Assembly: GCF_025566965.1 (NCBI RefSeq)
Contig: NZ_JAOQJL010000020.1
Location: 7,621-71,620, forward strand
Origin: Blautia_A ammoniilytica
GTDB taxonomy: Bacteria; Bacillota; Clostridia; Lachnospirales; Lachnospiraceae
Length of the DNA stretch: 64,000 nucleotides
Reading direction: 5' to 3'
The notes below the pieces were generated by a model. The model had not been told where the DNA came from. It was given only the letters and a program-made list of their open reading frames with translations, and searched no databases. How positions within the stretch are numbered: the stretch's first letter is position 1; the number at the start of each line of letters is the position of its first letter. The position numbers were made by a program, and so were the translations under genes. Below, in pieces: positions 18,151 through 26,878 of this stretch.

Positions 18151-19248
18151 ATGAAATTAGGAATCGTAGGCCTGCCCAATGTAGGCAAAAGTACATTGTT
18201 TAATTCCCTGACAAAAGCAGGGGCAGAATCAGCTAACTACCCATTCTGCACCATTGACCCCAATGTGGGAGTTGTAACAGTGCCGGATGAAAGACTGAAG
18301 CTTTTAGGAGATTTTTATCATTCCAAGAAGGTAACACCGGCAGTGATCGAATTTGTGGATATAGCAGGCCTTGTAAAAGGAGCATCCAAAGGAGAGGGAC
18401 TTGGCAACCAGTTCCTTGCCAATATCCGTGAAGTAGATGCCATTGTACATGTGGTACGCTGCTTTGAAGACTCTAATGTGATCCACGTAGATGGAAGTAT
18501 TGATCCGCTTCGTGACATTGAGACCATCAACCTGGAGCTGATCTTCTCTGATCTGGAGATCCTGGAGCGCAGGATCGCAAAGGTTACAAAGACTGCACGT
18601 ATGGATAAAGAAGCAGCTAAGGAACTGGATTTCCTTCAGAAGATCAAGAAGCATCTGGAAGATGGCAAGATGGCCATCACTATGGAGCTGGACAATGAGG
18701 ATGAAGAGGGATGGATGGGTACATACAACCTTCTTACATGGAAGCCTGTGATTTATGCTGCTAACGTGGCTGAGGATGATCTGGCAGATGACGGTGAGTC
18801 CAATAAATATGTGGCAGAGGTGCGTGAATACGCAAAAGAACAGAACAGTGGAGTATTTGTGATCTGTGCACAGATCGAGGAAGAGATTTCTGAACTGGAT
18901 GATGATGAGAAGAAAATGTTCCTGGAAGATCTGGGGCTGAAAGAATCAGGACTTGAGAAGCTTGTCCGTGCAAGCTATCATCTCCTTGGCCTGATGAGTT
19001 TCCTTACATCCGGAGAGGATGAAACACGTGCATGGACAATTAAGATCGGTACAAAGGCACCTCAGGCAGCAGGAAAGATCCATTCTGATTTTGAAAGAGG
19101 ATTTATTAAAGCAGAGGTAGTAAATTATCAGGATCTTCTGGACTGTGGATCTTACGCAGGAGCCAGAGAAAAGGGCCTGGTTCGCATGGAAGGAAAGGAT
19201 TACGTTGTGCAGGATGGAGATGTGATCTTATTCAGGTTCAACGTATAA
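18151..19248 (+). CDS. ychF: YchF/Ola1-family redox-regulated ATPase
   Basis: 365 residues. Obg-related P-loop protein that prefers ATP and associates with ribosomes. Seen: GLPNVGKSTLFNSLT (about 6-20), DPNVG and DIAGLVKGAS (about 69-78), NVAEDD in the NKxD position (so not the GTP-selective NKxD, as in the family), a coiled-coil arm (about 130-175) and the C-terminal TGS domain (about 280-365) ending with DGDVILFRFNV. AAAGGAG precedes ATG. It is 11 nt from lgt. Confidence 0.96.
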   Translation: MKLGIVGLPNVGKSTLFNSLTKAGAESANYPFCTIDPNVGVVTVPDERLKLLGDFYHSKKVTPAVIEFVDIAGLVKGASKGEGLGNQFLANIREVDAIVHVVRCFEDSNVIHVDGSIDPLRDIETINLELIFSDLEILERRIAKVTKTARMDKEAAKELDFLQKIKKHLEDGKMAITMELDNEDEEGWMGTYNLLTWKPVIYAANVAEDDLADDGESNKYVAEVREYAKEQNSGVFVICAQIEEEISELDDDEKKMFLEDLGLKESGLEKLVRASYHLLGLMSFLTSGEDETRAWTIKIGTKAPQAAGKIHSDFERGFIKAEVVNYQDLLDCGSYAGAREKGLVRMEGKDYVVQDGDVILFRFNV

Positions 19249-19259
19249 AACGGTGATAT

Positions 19260-20339
19260 ATGGATATGATGATTCGTTTTCCTAATCTTGGGGTGGAACT
19301 TGGATATGTGGGCAGATCTGTACGGATATTCGGCTTTGAGATCACCTTCGGAGGGATGCTCCTTGCATTGGGGATGCTTGCAGGACTTGCTTTTATTGTT
19401 CTTGAAGCAAAACGCAGAAATGAAAATCAGGATGCTTACGTTGGAATGATGATCACAGCTGTGATCTTTGGCCTGATAGGTGCCCGGCTTTTTTATGTGG
19501 GATTTTCCTGGGATCTTTATAAAGACAATATTCTGGAGATCTTTAATATCCGGAATGGAGGAATGGCTTTTTACGGCGGTTTGTTAGGCGGCATGCTGGG
19601 GGCTGCTATTTACTGTGGAATACGCAGGCTCTCCTTTATGAAAATGGCAGATACTGCCTGTATGGGACTGGTAGTGGCACAGATAATAGGAAGATGGGGA
19701 GATTTTTTTAACAGGGAATCCTTTGGGGAATATACCAATTCGGTTCTTGCCATGCAGCTTCCTTTATCTTCAGTACGAAGCAGCCAGGTCAGTGCGGCTA
19801 TGCGGGAAAATCTTGTGACTGTAAACGGAGTTTCCTTTGTTCAGGTACATCCTGCTTTTTTTTACGAAAGCGCATGGTGCCTGGTGTTGTTCCTTCTTCT
19901 CCTTGTGTGGAAGAGGAGAAAAAGCTTCCAGGGGGAGATTTTTCTTAGATATCTTACAGGTTACGGACTGGGGAGATTTCTGCTGGAGTGGATCCGTACA
20001 GACAAGCTGGTGATGCCAGGGACAGGTATTTCTGTTTCCATGGTGATCTCTGTGATACTGTTTGTATTATGTGGGATCATGGGAATGGTACGCAGGACAA
20101 TGGCGAAAAAACGTGCAAAAGTAAAAAAACGTAGAAGAGAGGAAGATTATGAAGCAGAAGAAAAAGCTGCCCGGGAAGCAGAAGGACATGATTCCCTGGA
20201 AGCGGATGACCTCTTATCTGAGACGCATACGAAAGAGAATCCTGAAAATCCGGATGCAGAAGCTGCAAAAGAAGCTGGACAGACAGATCCGGTGCCGTCA
20301 GGATCTGCTGAAGAATCTGGAAATGAGCCGGAAGCTTGA
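19260..20339 (+). CDS. lgt: Prolipoprotein diacylglyceryl transferase with long charged tail
   Basis: 359 residues, about 70-80 longer than typical. Seven hydrophobic segments lie within 1-285. Key pieces are NGGMAFYGGLLGG (about 97-109), the signature GRWGDFFNRESFG (about 143-155), HPAFFYES (about 196-203) and GRFLLEWIRTDKL (about 238-250). It moves diacylglycerol from phosphatidylglycerol to the lipobox Cys at the membrane. From about residue 280 the protein turns into a basic then Glu/Ala-rich low-complexity tail, and this tail DNA carries an overlapping ORF with its own ribosome binding site (next entry). The start is ATG 19260, 11 nt after ychF. Confidence 0.95.
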   Translation: MDMMIRFPNLGVELGYVGRSVRIFGFEITFGGMLLALGMLAGLAFIVLEAKRRNENQDAYVGMMITAVIFGLIGARLFYVGFSWDLYKDNILEIFNIRNGGMAFYGGLLGGMLGAAIYCGIRRLSFMKMADTACMGLVVAQIIGRWGDFFNRESFGEYTNSVLAMQLPLSSVRSSQVSAAMRENLVTVNGVSFVQVHPAFFYESAWCLVLFLLLLVWKRRKSFQGEIFLRYLTGYGLGRFLLEWIRTDKLVMPGTGISVSMVISVILFVLCGIMGMVRRTMAKKRAKVKKRRREEDYEAEEKAAREAEGHDSLEADDLLSETHTKENPENPDAEAAKEAGQTDPVPSGSAEESGNEPEA

Positions 20340-20382
20340 CAGGTTCATGAATGCAGCCATGCTGGCTGAAGAAATAGAATGA
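20149..20382 (+). CDS. Possible Spo0E-like aspartyl-phosphate phosphatase overlapping lgt
   Basis: A 77-residue frame inside the lgt tail, shifted one base. Seen: AGAGG 6 nt before ATG 20149, a run of codons typical of the neighbours (CTG, AAG, ATC, CGG), and a stop at 20382 that lies 43 bases past the lgt stop and 5 bases before the terminator. The C-terminal half looks like two helices with SRKLDRFM, matching the SxxLDxxI core of Spo0E-type phosphatases that dephosphorylate Spo0A. The N-terminal half is very basic and unlike that family. It may be a real overlapping gene, a remnant, or a chance frame. Confidence is limited because lgt is also open throughout. Confidence 0.45.
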   Translation: MKQKKKLPGKQKDMIPWKRMTSYLRRIRKRILKIRMQKLQKKLDRQIRCRQDLLKNLEMSRKLDRFMNAAMLAEEIE

Positions 20383-20387
20383 TCATA

Positions 20388-20433
20388 AAGTGGGTAACTG
20401 TTCACAGGAATGTGGAGAGTACCCACTTTTTTT
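20388..20433 (+). terminator. Rho-independent terminator before the dcw cluster
   Basis: A perfect 9-bp stem, 20388-20396 with 20420-20428, followed by TTTTT. It separates ychF-lgt from the mraZ promoter. Confidence 0.85.
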
Positions 20434-20487
20434 CTGTTGCATGGAAATATTTTACAGGTGGTCCAGCTAAAAAATAAGGATTCCTAC

Positions 20488-20516
20488 TTGCGTTTTTCAT
20501 CTAAATGGTTTAGAAT
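20488..20516 (+). promoter_or_regulatory. Promoter of the mraZ division and cell wall cluster
   Basis: TTGCGT, exactly 17 nt, TAGAAT. The MraZ operator begins about 8 bases downstream, over the expected transcription start. Confidence 0.75.
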
Positions 20517-20524
20517 AAACCCAT

Positions 20525-20571
20525 AAGTGGTAGAAAGTGGAGAATAGTGGAGGCGAATGGGGGCATTGTGG
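20525..20571 (+). promoter_or_regulatory. MraZ operator: GTGG repeats at 10-bp spacing
   Basis: GTGG at 20527, 20537 and 20547, with ATGG at 20557 completing exact 10-base steps, and another GTGG at 20568. MraZ is known to bind direct repeats of this kind (AAAGTG-N3 type in mollicutes, TGGGN type in Escherichia coli) in its own promoter. The sites lie across the start of the transcript, so binding should repress. Confidence 0.75.
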
Positions 20572-20641
20572 CAGACAGTTCCATCCGCATCCCGGAAATA
20601 CGAAGGGGAGACTCGTATTTCCCGAGAGTAGGTGAGTAAAT

Positions 20642-21073
20642 ATGTTCATGGGAGAATACAACCACACAATCGATGCGAAGGGGCGGCTGATTATCCCTTC
20701 TAAGTTCAGAGAACTCTTAGGGGAAGAGTTTGTTCTGACCAAGGGACTGGATGGTTGTCTTTCTATATATCCTATGGATGAATGGGAAGCCTTTGAAACA
20801 AAACTCAGAGCATTACCACTTACGAACAAGAACGCAAGAACCTTTTCAAGATTCTTTGTGGCAGGAGCCACCACATGTGAGCTGGACAAGCAGGGGAGAA
20901 TCCTTGTACCACAGACCTTAAGGGAGTTTGCTGGTCTGGATAAAGATGTGGTTCTGACTGGAAATCTTAACAGGATCGAAGTCTGGAGCAAAGAAAAATG
21001 GAATGAAAACTGCAATTATGACGACATGGACAGCATTGCAGAAGGCATGCAGGAAATGGGAATCGTTATATAA
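20642..21073 (+). CDS. mraZ: Division and cell wall cluster transcriptional repressor MraZ
   Basis: 143 residues, two SpoVT-AbrB-like swapped-hairpin halves. The family's DAKGRLIIPSKFRE (about 11-24) and KQGRILVPQTLRE (about 83-95) repeats are clear. It binds its own promoter and tunes the dcw cluster. ATG 20642 is preceded by GTGAGTAAAT with a weak GAGAGTAGG site. It is followed by rsmH in 35 nt, as in nearly all bacteria. Confidence 0.97.
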   Translation: MFMGEYNHTIDAKGRLIIPSKFRELLGEEFVLTKGLDGCLSIYPMDEWEAFETKLRALPLTNKNARTFSRFFVAGATTCELDKQGRILVPQTLREFAGLDKDVVLTGNLNRIEVWSKEKWNENCNYDDMDSIAEGMQEMGIVI

Positions 21074-21108
21074 GGCAGTTCTAAGGACAAATCCAACAGG
21101 AGACGGAA

Positions 21109-22047
21109 ATGGAATTCAAACACAAATCTGTATTACTGGAAGAGGCTGTTGACGGCTTAAGGGTAAAGCCTGATGGAACCTATGTGGATGGGACTTTAGG
21201 AGGTGCGGGACATGCCTGCAGGGTATGTGAAAAACTTTCTGCCAAGGGGAGATTTATTGGTATAGATCAAGACCAAGATGCAATAATTGCTGCGAGTGAA
21301 AGGCTGGGCGCCTACAAACAGGCGACAATCATTCGCAGCAATTATTGTTACATGGGACAGGAACTTTCTGCCCGGGGAATTTACGGGGTAGACGGAATCC
21401 TGCTGGATCTTGGAGTATCCTCTTATCAGCTGGACAATGAAGAGCGAGGATTTACCTACAGGGTAGATGCTCCACTGGACATGAGAATGGATCAGAGGCA
21501 GAGCCAGACCGCATCAGACATCGTCAACGGTTATGAAGAAAAAGAACTTTACCGTATCATCAGAGACTACGGGGAAGATAAATTTGCAAAGAATATTGCA
21601 AAGCATATTGTGGCAGCAAGGGAAAAGAAGCCTATCGCCACAACTGGGGAACTGACGGAGATTATCCGCGGAGCGATTCCCATGAAGATACAGGCAACAG
21701 GAGGTCATCCTGCCAAGCGTACTTTCCAGGCGATTCGTATAGAACTGAATAAAGAACTGGATGTATTGAGAGATTCTCTGGATGGTATGATCGATCTTCT
21801 GAATGATGGAGGAAGGATCTGCATTATCACCTTCCATTCTCTGGAAGACAGGATCGTTAAGACCATATTCAGAAAGAATGAAAATCCATGTACATGTCCA
21901 CCGGATTTCCCGGTATGTGTATGTGGAAAAAAATCAAAGGGACAAGTGATCACAAGAAAGCCTATTCTTCCAAGTGAGGAAGAGATGGAAGAGAATCCAC
22001 GTTCCAAAAGTGCAAAGCTGCGGATTTTTGAGCGAAGCAGAAGTTAG
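21109..22047 (+). CDS. rsmH: 16S rRNA (cytosine-1402-N4)-methyltransferase
   Basis: 312 residues. Methylates N4 of C1402 in the 30S P site with SAM. Seen: HKSVLLEEAVDGL, YVDGTLGGAGHA (SAM loop, about 25-36), IGIDQDQDA, LDLGVSSYQLDNEERGF (about 100-116), RMD and KRTFQAIRIELNKEL (about 205-219), then ITFHSLEDR (about 240-248). An AGGAGACGG site precedes ATG. Second gene of the dcw cluster. Confidence 0.97.
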   Translation: MEFKHKSVLLEEAVDGLRVKPDGTYVDGTLGGAGHACRVCEKLSAKGRFIGIDQDQDAIIAASERLGAYKQATIIRSNYCYMGQELSARGIYGVDGILLDLGVSSYQLDNEERGFTYRVDAPLDMRMDQRQSQTASDIVNGYEEKELYRIIRDYGEDKFAKNIAKHIVAAREKKPIATTGELTEIIRGAIPMKIQATGGHPAKRTFQAIRIELNKELDVLRDSLDGMIDLLNDGGRICIITFHSLEDRIVKTIFRKNENPCTCPPDFPVCVCGKKSKGQVITRKPILPSEEEMEENPRSKSAKLRIFERSRS

Positions 22048-22075
22048 TCAGACAGTAAGTTAGAGGGGAAATAAA

Positions 22076-22627
22076 ATGGCGGCAAACAGACCTACTACAG
22101 CAAGAAGAAATATGAATAGCGCCAGAAATCCCAGAGGGGTATATATAGACGGAAGTGCAGCACGCAAGCTTCAGGAAGTGCCAGAGCGGAGATATTATCC
22201 TCCGGCACAGCGTCCTGCAAGGCAGCCTGCCAAAGTGGCAGCAAGCCCCCGAACTCAGGAAAGGCAGCGTACACTTAGTAAAGAGGCAAAGAAGAACAGG
22301 GCAAAAGCAATGAGCATGAACCGGAAGTTTGTTGTTTTCATTGCGGTTGTATCCACAGCAGTCCTGTTTTGCTGTATCAATTATCTGAGACTGAAGTCAG
22401 ATTATACAAGGAAGATCAGTCAGGTGGCATCTCTGGAATCAGAACTGGCTCAGTTGAAAGAGGATAATGATGCTTACTACAGTGAGGTTACTTCCAATGT
22501 AGACCTGGATAAGATCAAGAAGATTGCCATCGGACGACTTGGAATGAAAAATCCGTCTGATGATCAGGTGATGACTTATAGTGTTGAGGGGGGAAGCTAT
22601 GTACGGCAATATCAGGATGTGCCTTAA
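22076..22627 (+). CDS. ftsL: FtsL-like septum formation protein
   Basis: 183 residues. A long basic, unstructured N-terminus (1-80), a single transmembrane helix (about 83-103) and an extracellular coiled coil (about 105-135, with SLESELAQLKEDN). This is the bitopic layout of FtsL/DivIC proteins, and its place between rsmH and the PBP is the standard ftsL position. Sequence conservation in this family is poor, so order and topology carry the call. It would form a complex with DivIC and FtsQ that activates FtsW and the PBP. A GAGGGGAAAT site precedes ATG. Confidence 0.8.
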   Translation: MAANRPTTARRNMNSARNPRGVYIDGSAARKLQEVPERRYYPPAQRPARQPAKVAASPRTQERQRTLSKEAKKNRAKAMSMNRKFVVFIAVVSTAVLFCCINYLRLKSDYTRKISQVASLESELAQLKEDNDAYYSEVTSNVDLDKIKKIAIGRLGMKNPSDDQVMTYSVEGGSYVRQYQDVP

Positions 22628-22641
22628 CAGGCGCTTCCTAG

Positions 22642-22693
22642 TACAGTGAAAATTAAGACAAGTCAATATGGTGGTTACTTAATATTCACTGTA
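22642..22693. repeat. 52-bp imperfect palindromic repeat, copy 2
   Basis: Begins TACAGTGAAAA and ends ATATTCACTGTA; 47 of 52 positions match the copy at 1985-2036. It lies in the 105-base gap between ftsL and the first PBP and could form a hairpin in the dcw transcript. Confidence 0.8.
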
Positions 22694-22732
22694 CTGGTAT
22701 CCAACTGATTAGAAAGCAAGGCAGGTGATCTA

Positions 22733-24958
22733 TTGAGCAGCATGGACAAAAGAAGGAAAAAAAGGCCAGAGAAAAAAATTAATTATGTTATGCGGAAGAA
22801 GCTGATATTACTGTTTGCAATAGTGATAGGAGCTTTTTTTGCATTGGCAATGAGAATCACATACATTAATGCAACAAGCGGGAACAAATACAAAAAACAG
22901 GTACTAAGCCAGGCACAGCAAAAATATGAAAGCAGGGTGATGCCTGCACGGCGAGGAGACATCTACGACCGGAACGGGAATATCCTGGCTACCAGCAATA
23001 AGGTTTACAATGTGATCCTGGATTGCAAGGCAGTAAATGAAAATGAGGATTATGTGGAGCCCACCGTTCGTGCACTGACCAGCGTGCTTGGGATTGAAGA
23101 GGGAGAGATCCGTACCCGTCTTACGGCGGAAAGTACCAAGAACAGTCAGTATCAGATCATCAAGAAGCAGATTTCCATGGATGATAAAAAGGCTTTTGAG
23201 GACTATAAATCCATTCCTGAGGACAGTGACCTTACGAAAGAGCAGATCCAGGAAAAAAATAATGTACAGGGCGTATGGTTTGAAGAGGACTATCTGAGAA
23301 TTTACCCATACAATGAATCTGCCTGCGATACCATTGGATTTACCCTGGAAAGGGATGTGGCAGACAGCGGCATCGAGGGCTACTATAACAGTACCCTGAA
23401 TGGGGTAGACGGCCGTCAGTATGGCTATTTCAATAGCAGCTCCGATGTGGAACAGACCATTATTGAGCCTACCAATGGTAACAGCTTGGAGCTTAGTCTG
23501 GACATGGGAGCACAGCAGATCGTGGAAAAATATGTGAATGCTTTCAATGAACGGATGGGAGCAAAGAATGTAGGCGTGATCGTGGAAGATCCTTCCAACG
23601 GAGAGATCATTGCCATGGACGGTGGAGACCGGTATGATCTGAACGAACCCAGAGATCTTTCCCAGCTTTATACCAAGGACGAGATCAAAGGAATGAATGA
23701 TGAAGAGACAGTAGAGGCATTAAATGCCATGTGGAGTAATTTCTGTGTAACAGATGCTTATGAGCCCGGTTCTGTTGTAAAGCCTATAGTTATGGCTTCA
23801 GCACTGGAAAAAGGTAAGATCAGTACTTCGGATACTTTTGTATGTGATGGAGGCCAGGCCTTTGGTACAGATACTTTTATTAAGTGTGCGGTATGGCCGA
23901 ATGCCCACGGTACAGAGACACTGGCAGATGTTATTGCAAACTCCTGTAATGACGGTATGATGCAGATCGCTGCAACTATGGGCAGTGAGCAGTTTATCAA
24001 AGCACAAAGTGTATTTAATTTTGGCTCCAGGACAGGCATTGACCTGCCAAACGAAGGAACAGGTATTATCCATACTACAGATACGATGGGCGAGACAGAG
24101 CTTGCCTGCTCTGCATTCGGACAAGGATTTACCTGTACCATGCTTCAGGAGATCAATGCTATGTGCTCCGTTGTGAATGGTGGATATTATTATCAGCCTC
24201 ATCTTGTGACTAAGATCAAGGACAGCAATGGAAGTGTGGTAAAAACCGTGAATCCGGTTCTGATGAAACAGACCATTTCCTCTAATATTTCCACAGATAT
24301 CCGCAGTTATATGCATCAGAGTGTGCTTCGTGGTACCAGTCAGACATCAAGGGTTCAGGGCTACAGTTCCGGTGGTAAGACAGGTACAGCAGAGAAGTTT
24401 CCCCGTGGAAATAAGAAATATCTGGTTTCCTTTATTGGATTTGCCCCTGTAGATGATCCTGCTGTTGTGATCTACGTGGTTGTGGATGAGCCAAACGCAG
24501 AGGATCAGGCAACCAGTACCTATGCACAGTATATTGCACAGGGAATCCTTTCCGAGCTGCTTCCTTATCTGAATGTAGCACCGGACGAGGCTTCTGATGG
24601 AGAAACGCCGGTTACAGAACTGTGGGAAGGCTTTCAGGGATATCTTTCAAATAATACGGAAAGTTCTCTGGATGAAAATGGCAATCTGGTGGACGGCAAT
24701 GGCAATCTGATCGATTGGGATGGCAACCGTATTGATGAAAATGGTTATCTTCTCAATGCAGATGGAAGCTATCAGATTGATGAGAATGGAGAATATATTA
24801 AGTCAGATAATCTTGATGGAGCAGGTGATGGCAGTGGCTTGCAGGAAGCTGTATCGGATACAAGCATTCCGGCTCCTCTGGACGGAGATTCTAAGACTGC
24901 ACAGGACAATGATATGGAAAGCGAAGGACTGACCAACGAAGAGGCTGGTCTGGAATAA
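22733..24958 (+). CDS. Class B penicillin-binding protein (FtsI/SpoVD-like) with C-terminal repeats
   Basis: 741 residues from TTG 22733 (AGGTG 5 nt upstream; an ATG at 22742 is the alternative). Septal peptidoglycan transpeptidase working with FtsW. Seen: a basic cytoplasmic N-terminus, transmembrane helix (about 24-44), the PBP dimerisation domain (about 60-240) with RRGDIYDRNG, and the transpeptidase domain with SVVK (Ser near 347), SCN (near 404) and KTG (549-551). There is no PASTA domain. Instead the tail (about 645-690) has six short units of type D-x-N/D-G-x-h-h, then an acidic stretch. Second member of a PBP pair in the dcw cluster. Confidence 0.93.
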   Translation: MSSMDKRRKKRPEKKINYVMRKKLILLFAIVIGAFFALAMRITYINATSGNKYKKQVLSQAQQKYESRVMPARRGDIYDRNGNILATSNKVYNVILDCKAVNENEDYVEPTVRALTSVLGIEEGEIRTRLTAESTKNSQYQIIKKQISMDDKKAFEDYKSIPEDSDLTKEQIQEKNNVQGVWFEEDYLRIYPYNESACDTIGFTLERDVADSGIEGYYNSTLNGVDGRQYGYFNSSSDVEQTIIEPTNGNSLELSLDMGAQQIVEKYVNAFNERMGAKNVGVIVEDPSNGEIIAMDGGDRYDLNEPRDLSQLYTKDEIKGMNDEETVEALNAMWSNFCVTDAYEPGSVVKPIVMASALEKGKISTSDTFVCDGGQAFGTDTFIKCAVWPNAHGTETLADVIANSCNDGMMQIAATMGSEQFIKAQSVFNFGSRTGIDLPNEGTGIIHTTDTMGETELACSAFGQGFTCTMLQEINAMCSVVNGGYYYQPHLVTKIKDSNGSVVKTVNPVLMKQTISSNISTDIRSYMHQSVLRGTSQTSRVQGYSSGGKTGTAEKFPRGNKKYLVSFIGFAPVDDPAVVIYVVVDEPNAEDQATSTYAQYIAQGILSELLPYLNVAPDEASDGETPVTELWEGFQGYLSNNTESSLDENGNLVDGNGNLIDWDGNRIDENGYLLNADGSYQIDENGEYIKSDNLDGAGDGSGLQEAVSDTSIPAPLDGDSKTAQDNDMESEGLTNEEAGLE

Positions 24959-24970
24959 GAAAAGTGATAA

Positions 24971-25024
24971 CCCTGCCAGGACGGTTCATATATTAATATG
25001 ACAGTTCTGGCAGGGCTTTTCTAT
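24971..25024 (+). terminator. Terminator-like hairpin between the two PBP genes
   Basis: An 11-bp stem, 24971-24981 with 25005-25015, one G-U, followed by CTTTTC. The T run is short, so it may only reduce transcription into the second half of the cluster. Confidence 0.6.
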
Positions 25025-25075
25025 GTGCGGATATAGCGGTTACAATAGAACAGAGAAAGCCCGGAAAGGATATTT

Positions 25076-26818
25076 GTGAAAAAAAGTCTGACCTTTCACA
25101 GGAAAAAAGTGTGGCTGGTCCTTGCCATCTGCAGTATTCTGTTGCTTGGACTGATGGTACGTTTGGTGTGTCTGATGGGCTTTTTGTCAGATCATTATTA
25201 CAGGAAAGCAGAGGATCTTCATGAAAGGGAGCGGGATATTAAGGCAGAAAGGGGAAAAATTCTGGATGCAGCTGGAAAGGTACTGGCAGATAACCGGACA
25301 GTGTGTACCATTTCTGTGATCCACAGTCAGATCAAAGAACCGGAAAAGGTGATCCGGGTACTGGCAGAAAAGCTTTCCATGGATCCTGTTCAGGTGCGGA
25401 AACAAGTGGAAAAGGTTTCTTCTATAGAAAGGATCCGTACAAATGTTGACAAGGAAACAGGGGATCAGATCCGTGAGTGTCAGCTGGAGGGAGTGAAGGT
25501 GGATGAGGATTACAAACGGTGGTATCCCTATGGAGATCTGGCTTCCAAAGTGCTTGGCTTTACAGGTGGGGACAATCAGGGAATCATCGGGCTGGAAGTA
25601 AAATATGAGGATGTATTAAGGGGAGAAAACGGAAAAATCCTGACGGTTACAGATGCCAGGGGAGTGGAACTTACAGATAAGGGAGAAAAAAGAAAGGAAC
25701 CGGTGGCAGGGCAGGATCTTCGGATCAGTCTGGATGCCAGTATCCAGGAATATGTGCAGCAGGCGGCACAGAAGGTGATGGAGGAAAAACAGGCGGACAG
25801 AGTATCCATCCTTTTGATGAATCCTCAGAACGGTGAAATCTATGCCTGTGTAAATGTGCCGGAATTTGATTTGAACCAACCATTTGAACTGAATACGGAA
25901 CAGGATACATCTGACCTTAGCCAGCAGGAAAAGCAGGATCTGTTGAACCAGATGTGGAGAAATCCATGCCTGAATGATACCTATGAACCTGGTTCTACCT
26001 TTAAGATCATTACAATGGCAGCCGGACTGGAGGAAGGAGTGGTTACAGAAGAAGATTCCTTTTATTGCCCAGGATATAAGCTGGTAGATGACCGAAGGAT
26101 CCACTGTGCCAACCGTAGAGGGCATGGCTCACAGAATTTTGTTCAGGGAGCTGAAAATTCCTGTAACCCGGTTTTTATTGAAGTTGGCCTGCGGCTGGGA
26201 GTGGATAATTATTACAAATATTTCAAACAGTTTGGTCTTTTGAAAAAAACAGGGATCGATCTGCCTGGTGAAGCAGGAACCATCATGCATCAGAAAAACA
26301 AAATGGGAAATGTGGAACTGGCTACCGTGTCCTTTGGACAGTCTTTTCAGATCACGCCCATCCAGTTGGCAGCAACGGTAAGCGGGATCATCAACGGTGG
26401 GAAAAGGGTGACTCCTCATTTTGCAGTGGCAGTACAAAGTCCGGATGGGAGAAATATCAAAGAGCTTTCTTATCCGGTGGAGCAGGGGATCCTGTCAGAA
26501 GCAACCTCCAGGCGGGTACGGAACATTCTGGAAAAGGTGGTATCAGAAGGCTCCGGAAAAAATGCAAAGATTGAGGGCTATTCTATCGGAGGGAAAACAG
26601 CTACCTCACAGACTCTTCCCAGAAGTGCTAACCGATATATTTCTTCTTTTCTTGGCTTTGCACCAGCAGAAGAGCCCATTGTTCTGGGACTTTGTATTAT
26701 TCACAATCCCCAGGGAATGTATTACGGAGGCACCATAGCCGCACCTGTGATCCGACGGATTTTCGAGAATGTTCTGCCCTATCTGGGTATAGAATGCAGC
26801 TACAGTCTTGATAAATAG
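25076..26818 (+). CDS. Class B penicillin-binding protein, second copy (SpoVD/PBP2-like)
   Basis: 580 residues from GTG 25076 with GGAAAGG upstream. The N-terminal anchor spans about 10-35, the dimerisation domain about 50-215 and the transpeptidase domain follows. Active-site motifs are STFK (Ser near 306), SCN (near 361) and, in the third position, KTA (507-509) where most PBPs have KTG. No PASTA domain. It is paralogous to the preceding PBP but lacks the long tail. The pairing suggests one vegetative division PBP and one for sporulation (SpoVD); which is which cannot be told from the sequence alone. Confidence 0.92.
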   Translation: MKKSLTFHRKKVWLVLAICSILLLGLMVRLVCLMGFLSDHYYRKAEDLHERERDIKAERGKILDAAGKVLADNRTVCTISVIHSQIKEPEKVIRVLAEKLSMDPVQVRKQVEKVSSIERIRTNVDKETGDQIRECQLEGVKVDEDYKRWYPYGDLASKVLGFTGGDNQGIIGLEVKYEDVLRGENGKILTVTDARGVELTDKGEKRKEPVAGQDLRISLDASIQEYVQQAAQKVMEEKQADRVSILLMNPQNGEIYACVNVPEFDLNQPFELNTEQDTSDLSQQEKQDLLNQMWRNPCLNDTYEPGSTFKIITMAAGLEEGVVTEEDSFYCPGYKLVDDRRIHCANRRGHGSQNFVQGAENSCNPVFIEVGLRLGVDNYYKYFKQFGLLKKTGIDLPGEAGTIMHQKNKMGNVELATVSFGQSFQITPIQLAATVSGIINGGKRVTPHFAVAVQSPDGRNIKELSYPVEQGILSEATSRRVRNILEKVVSEGSGKNAKIEGYSIGGKTATSQTLPRSANRYISSFLGFAPAEEPIVLGLCIIHNPQGMYYGGTIAAPVIRRIFENVLPYLGIECSYSLDK

Positions 26819-26878
26819 GTGAAAAAGCCGTATACTATAAGATGTTTTAAAAAAGACGAAAGAAATAAGAGGTGTGAA

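Noticed and set aside
23798..24316. 172-residue minus-strand frame in the first PBP gene
   Set aside because: Antisense to the transpeptidase domain; no independent start signal.
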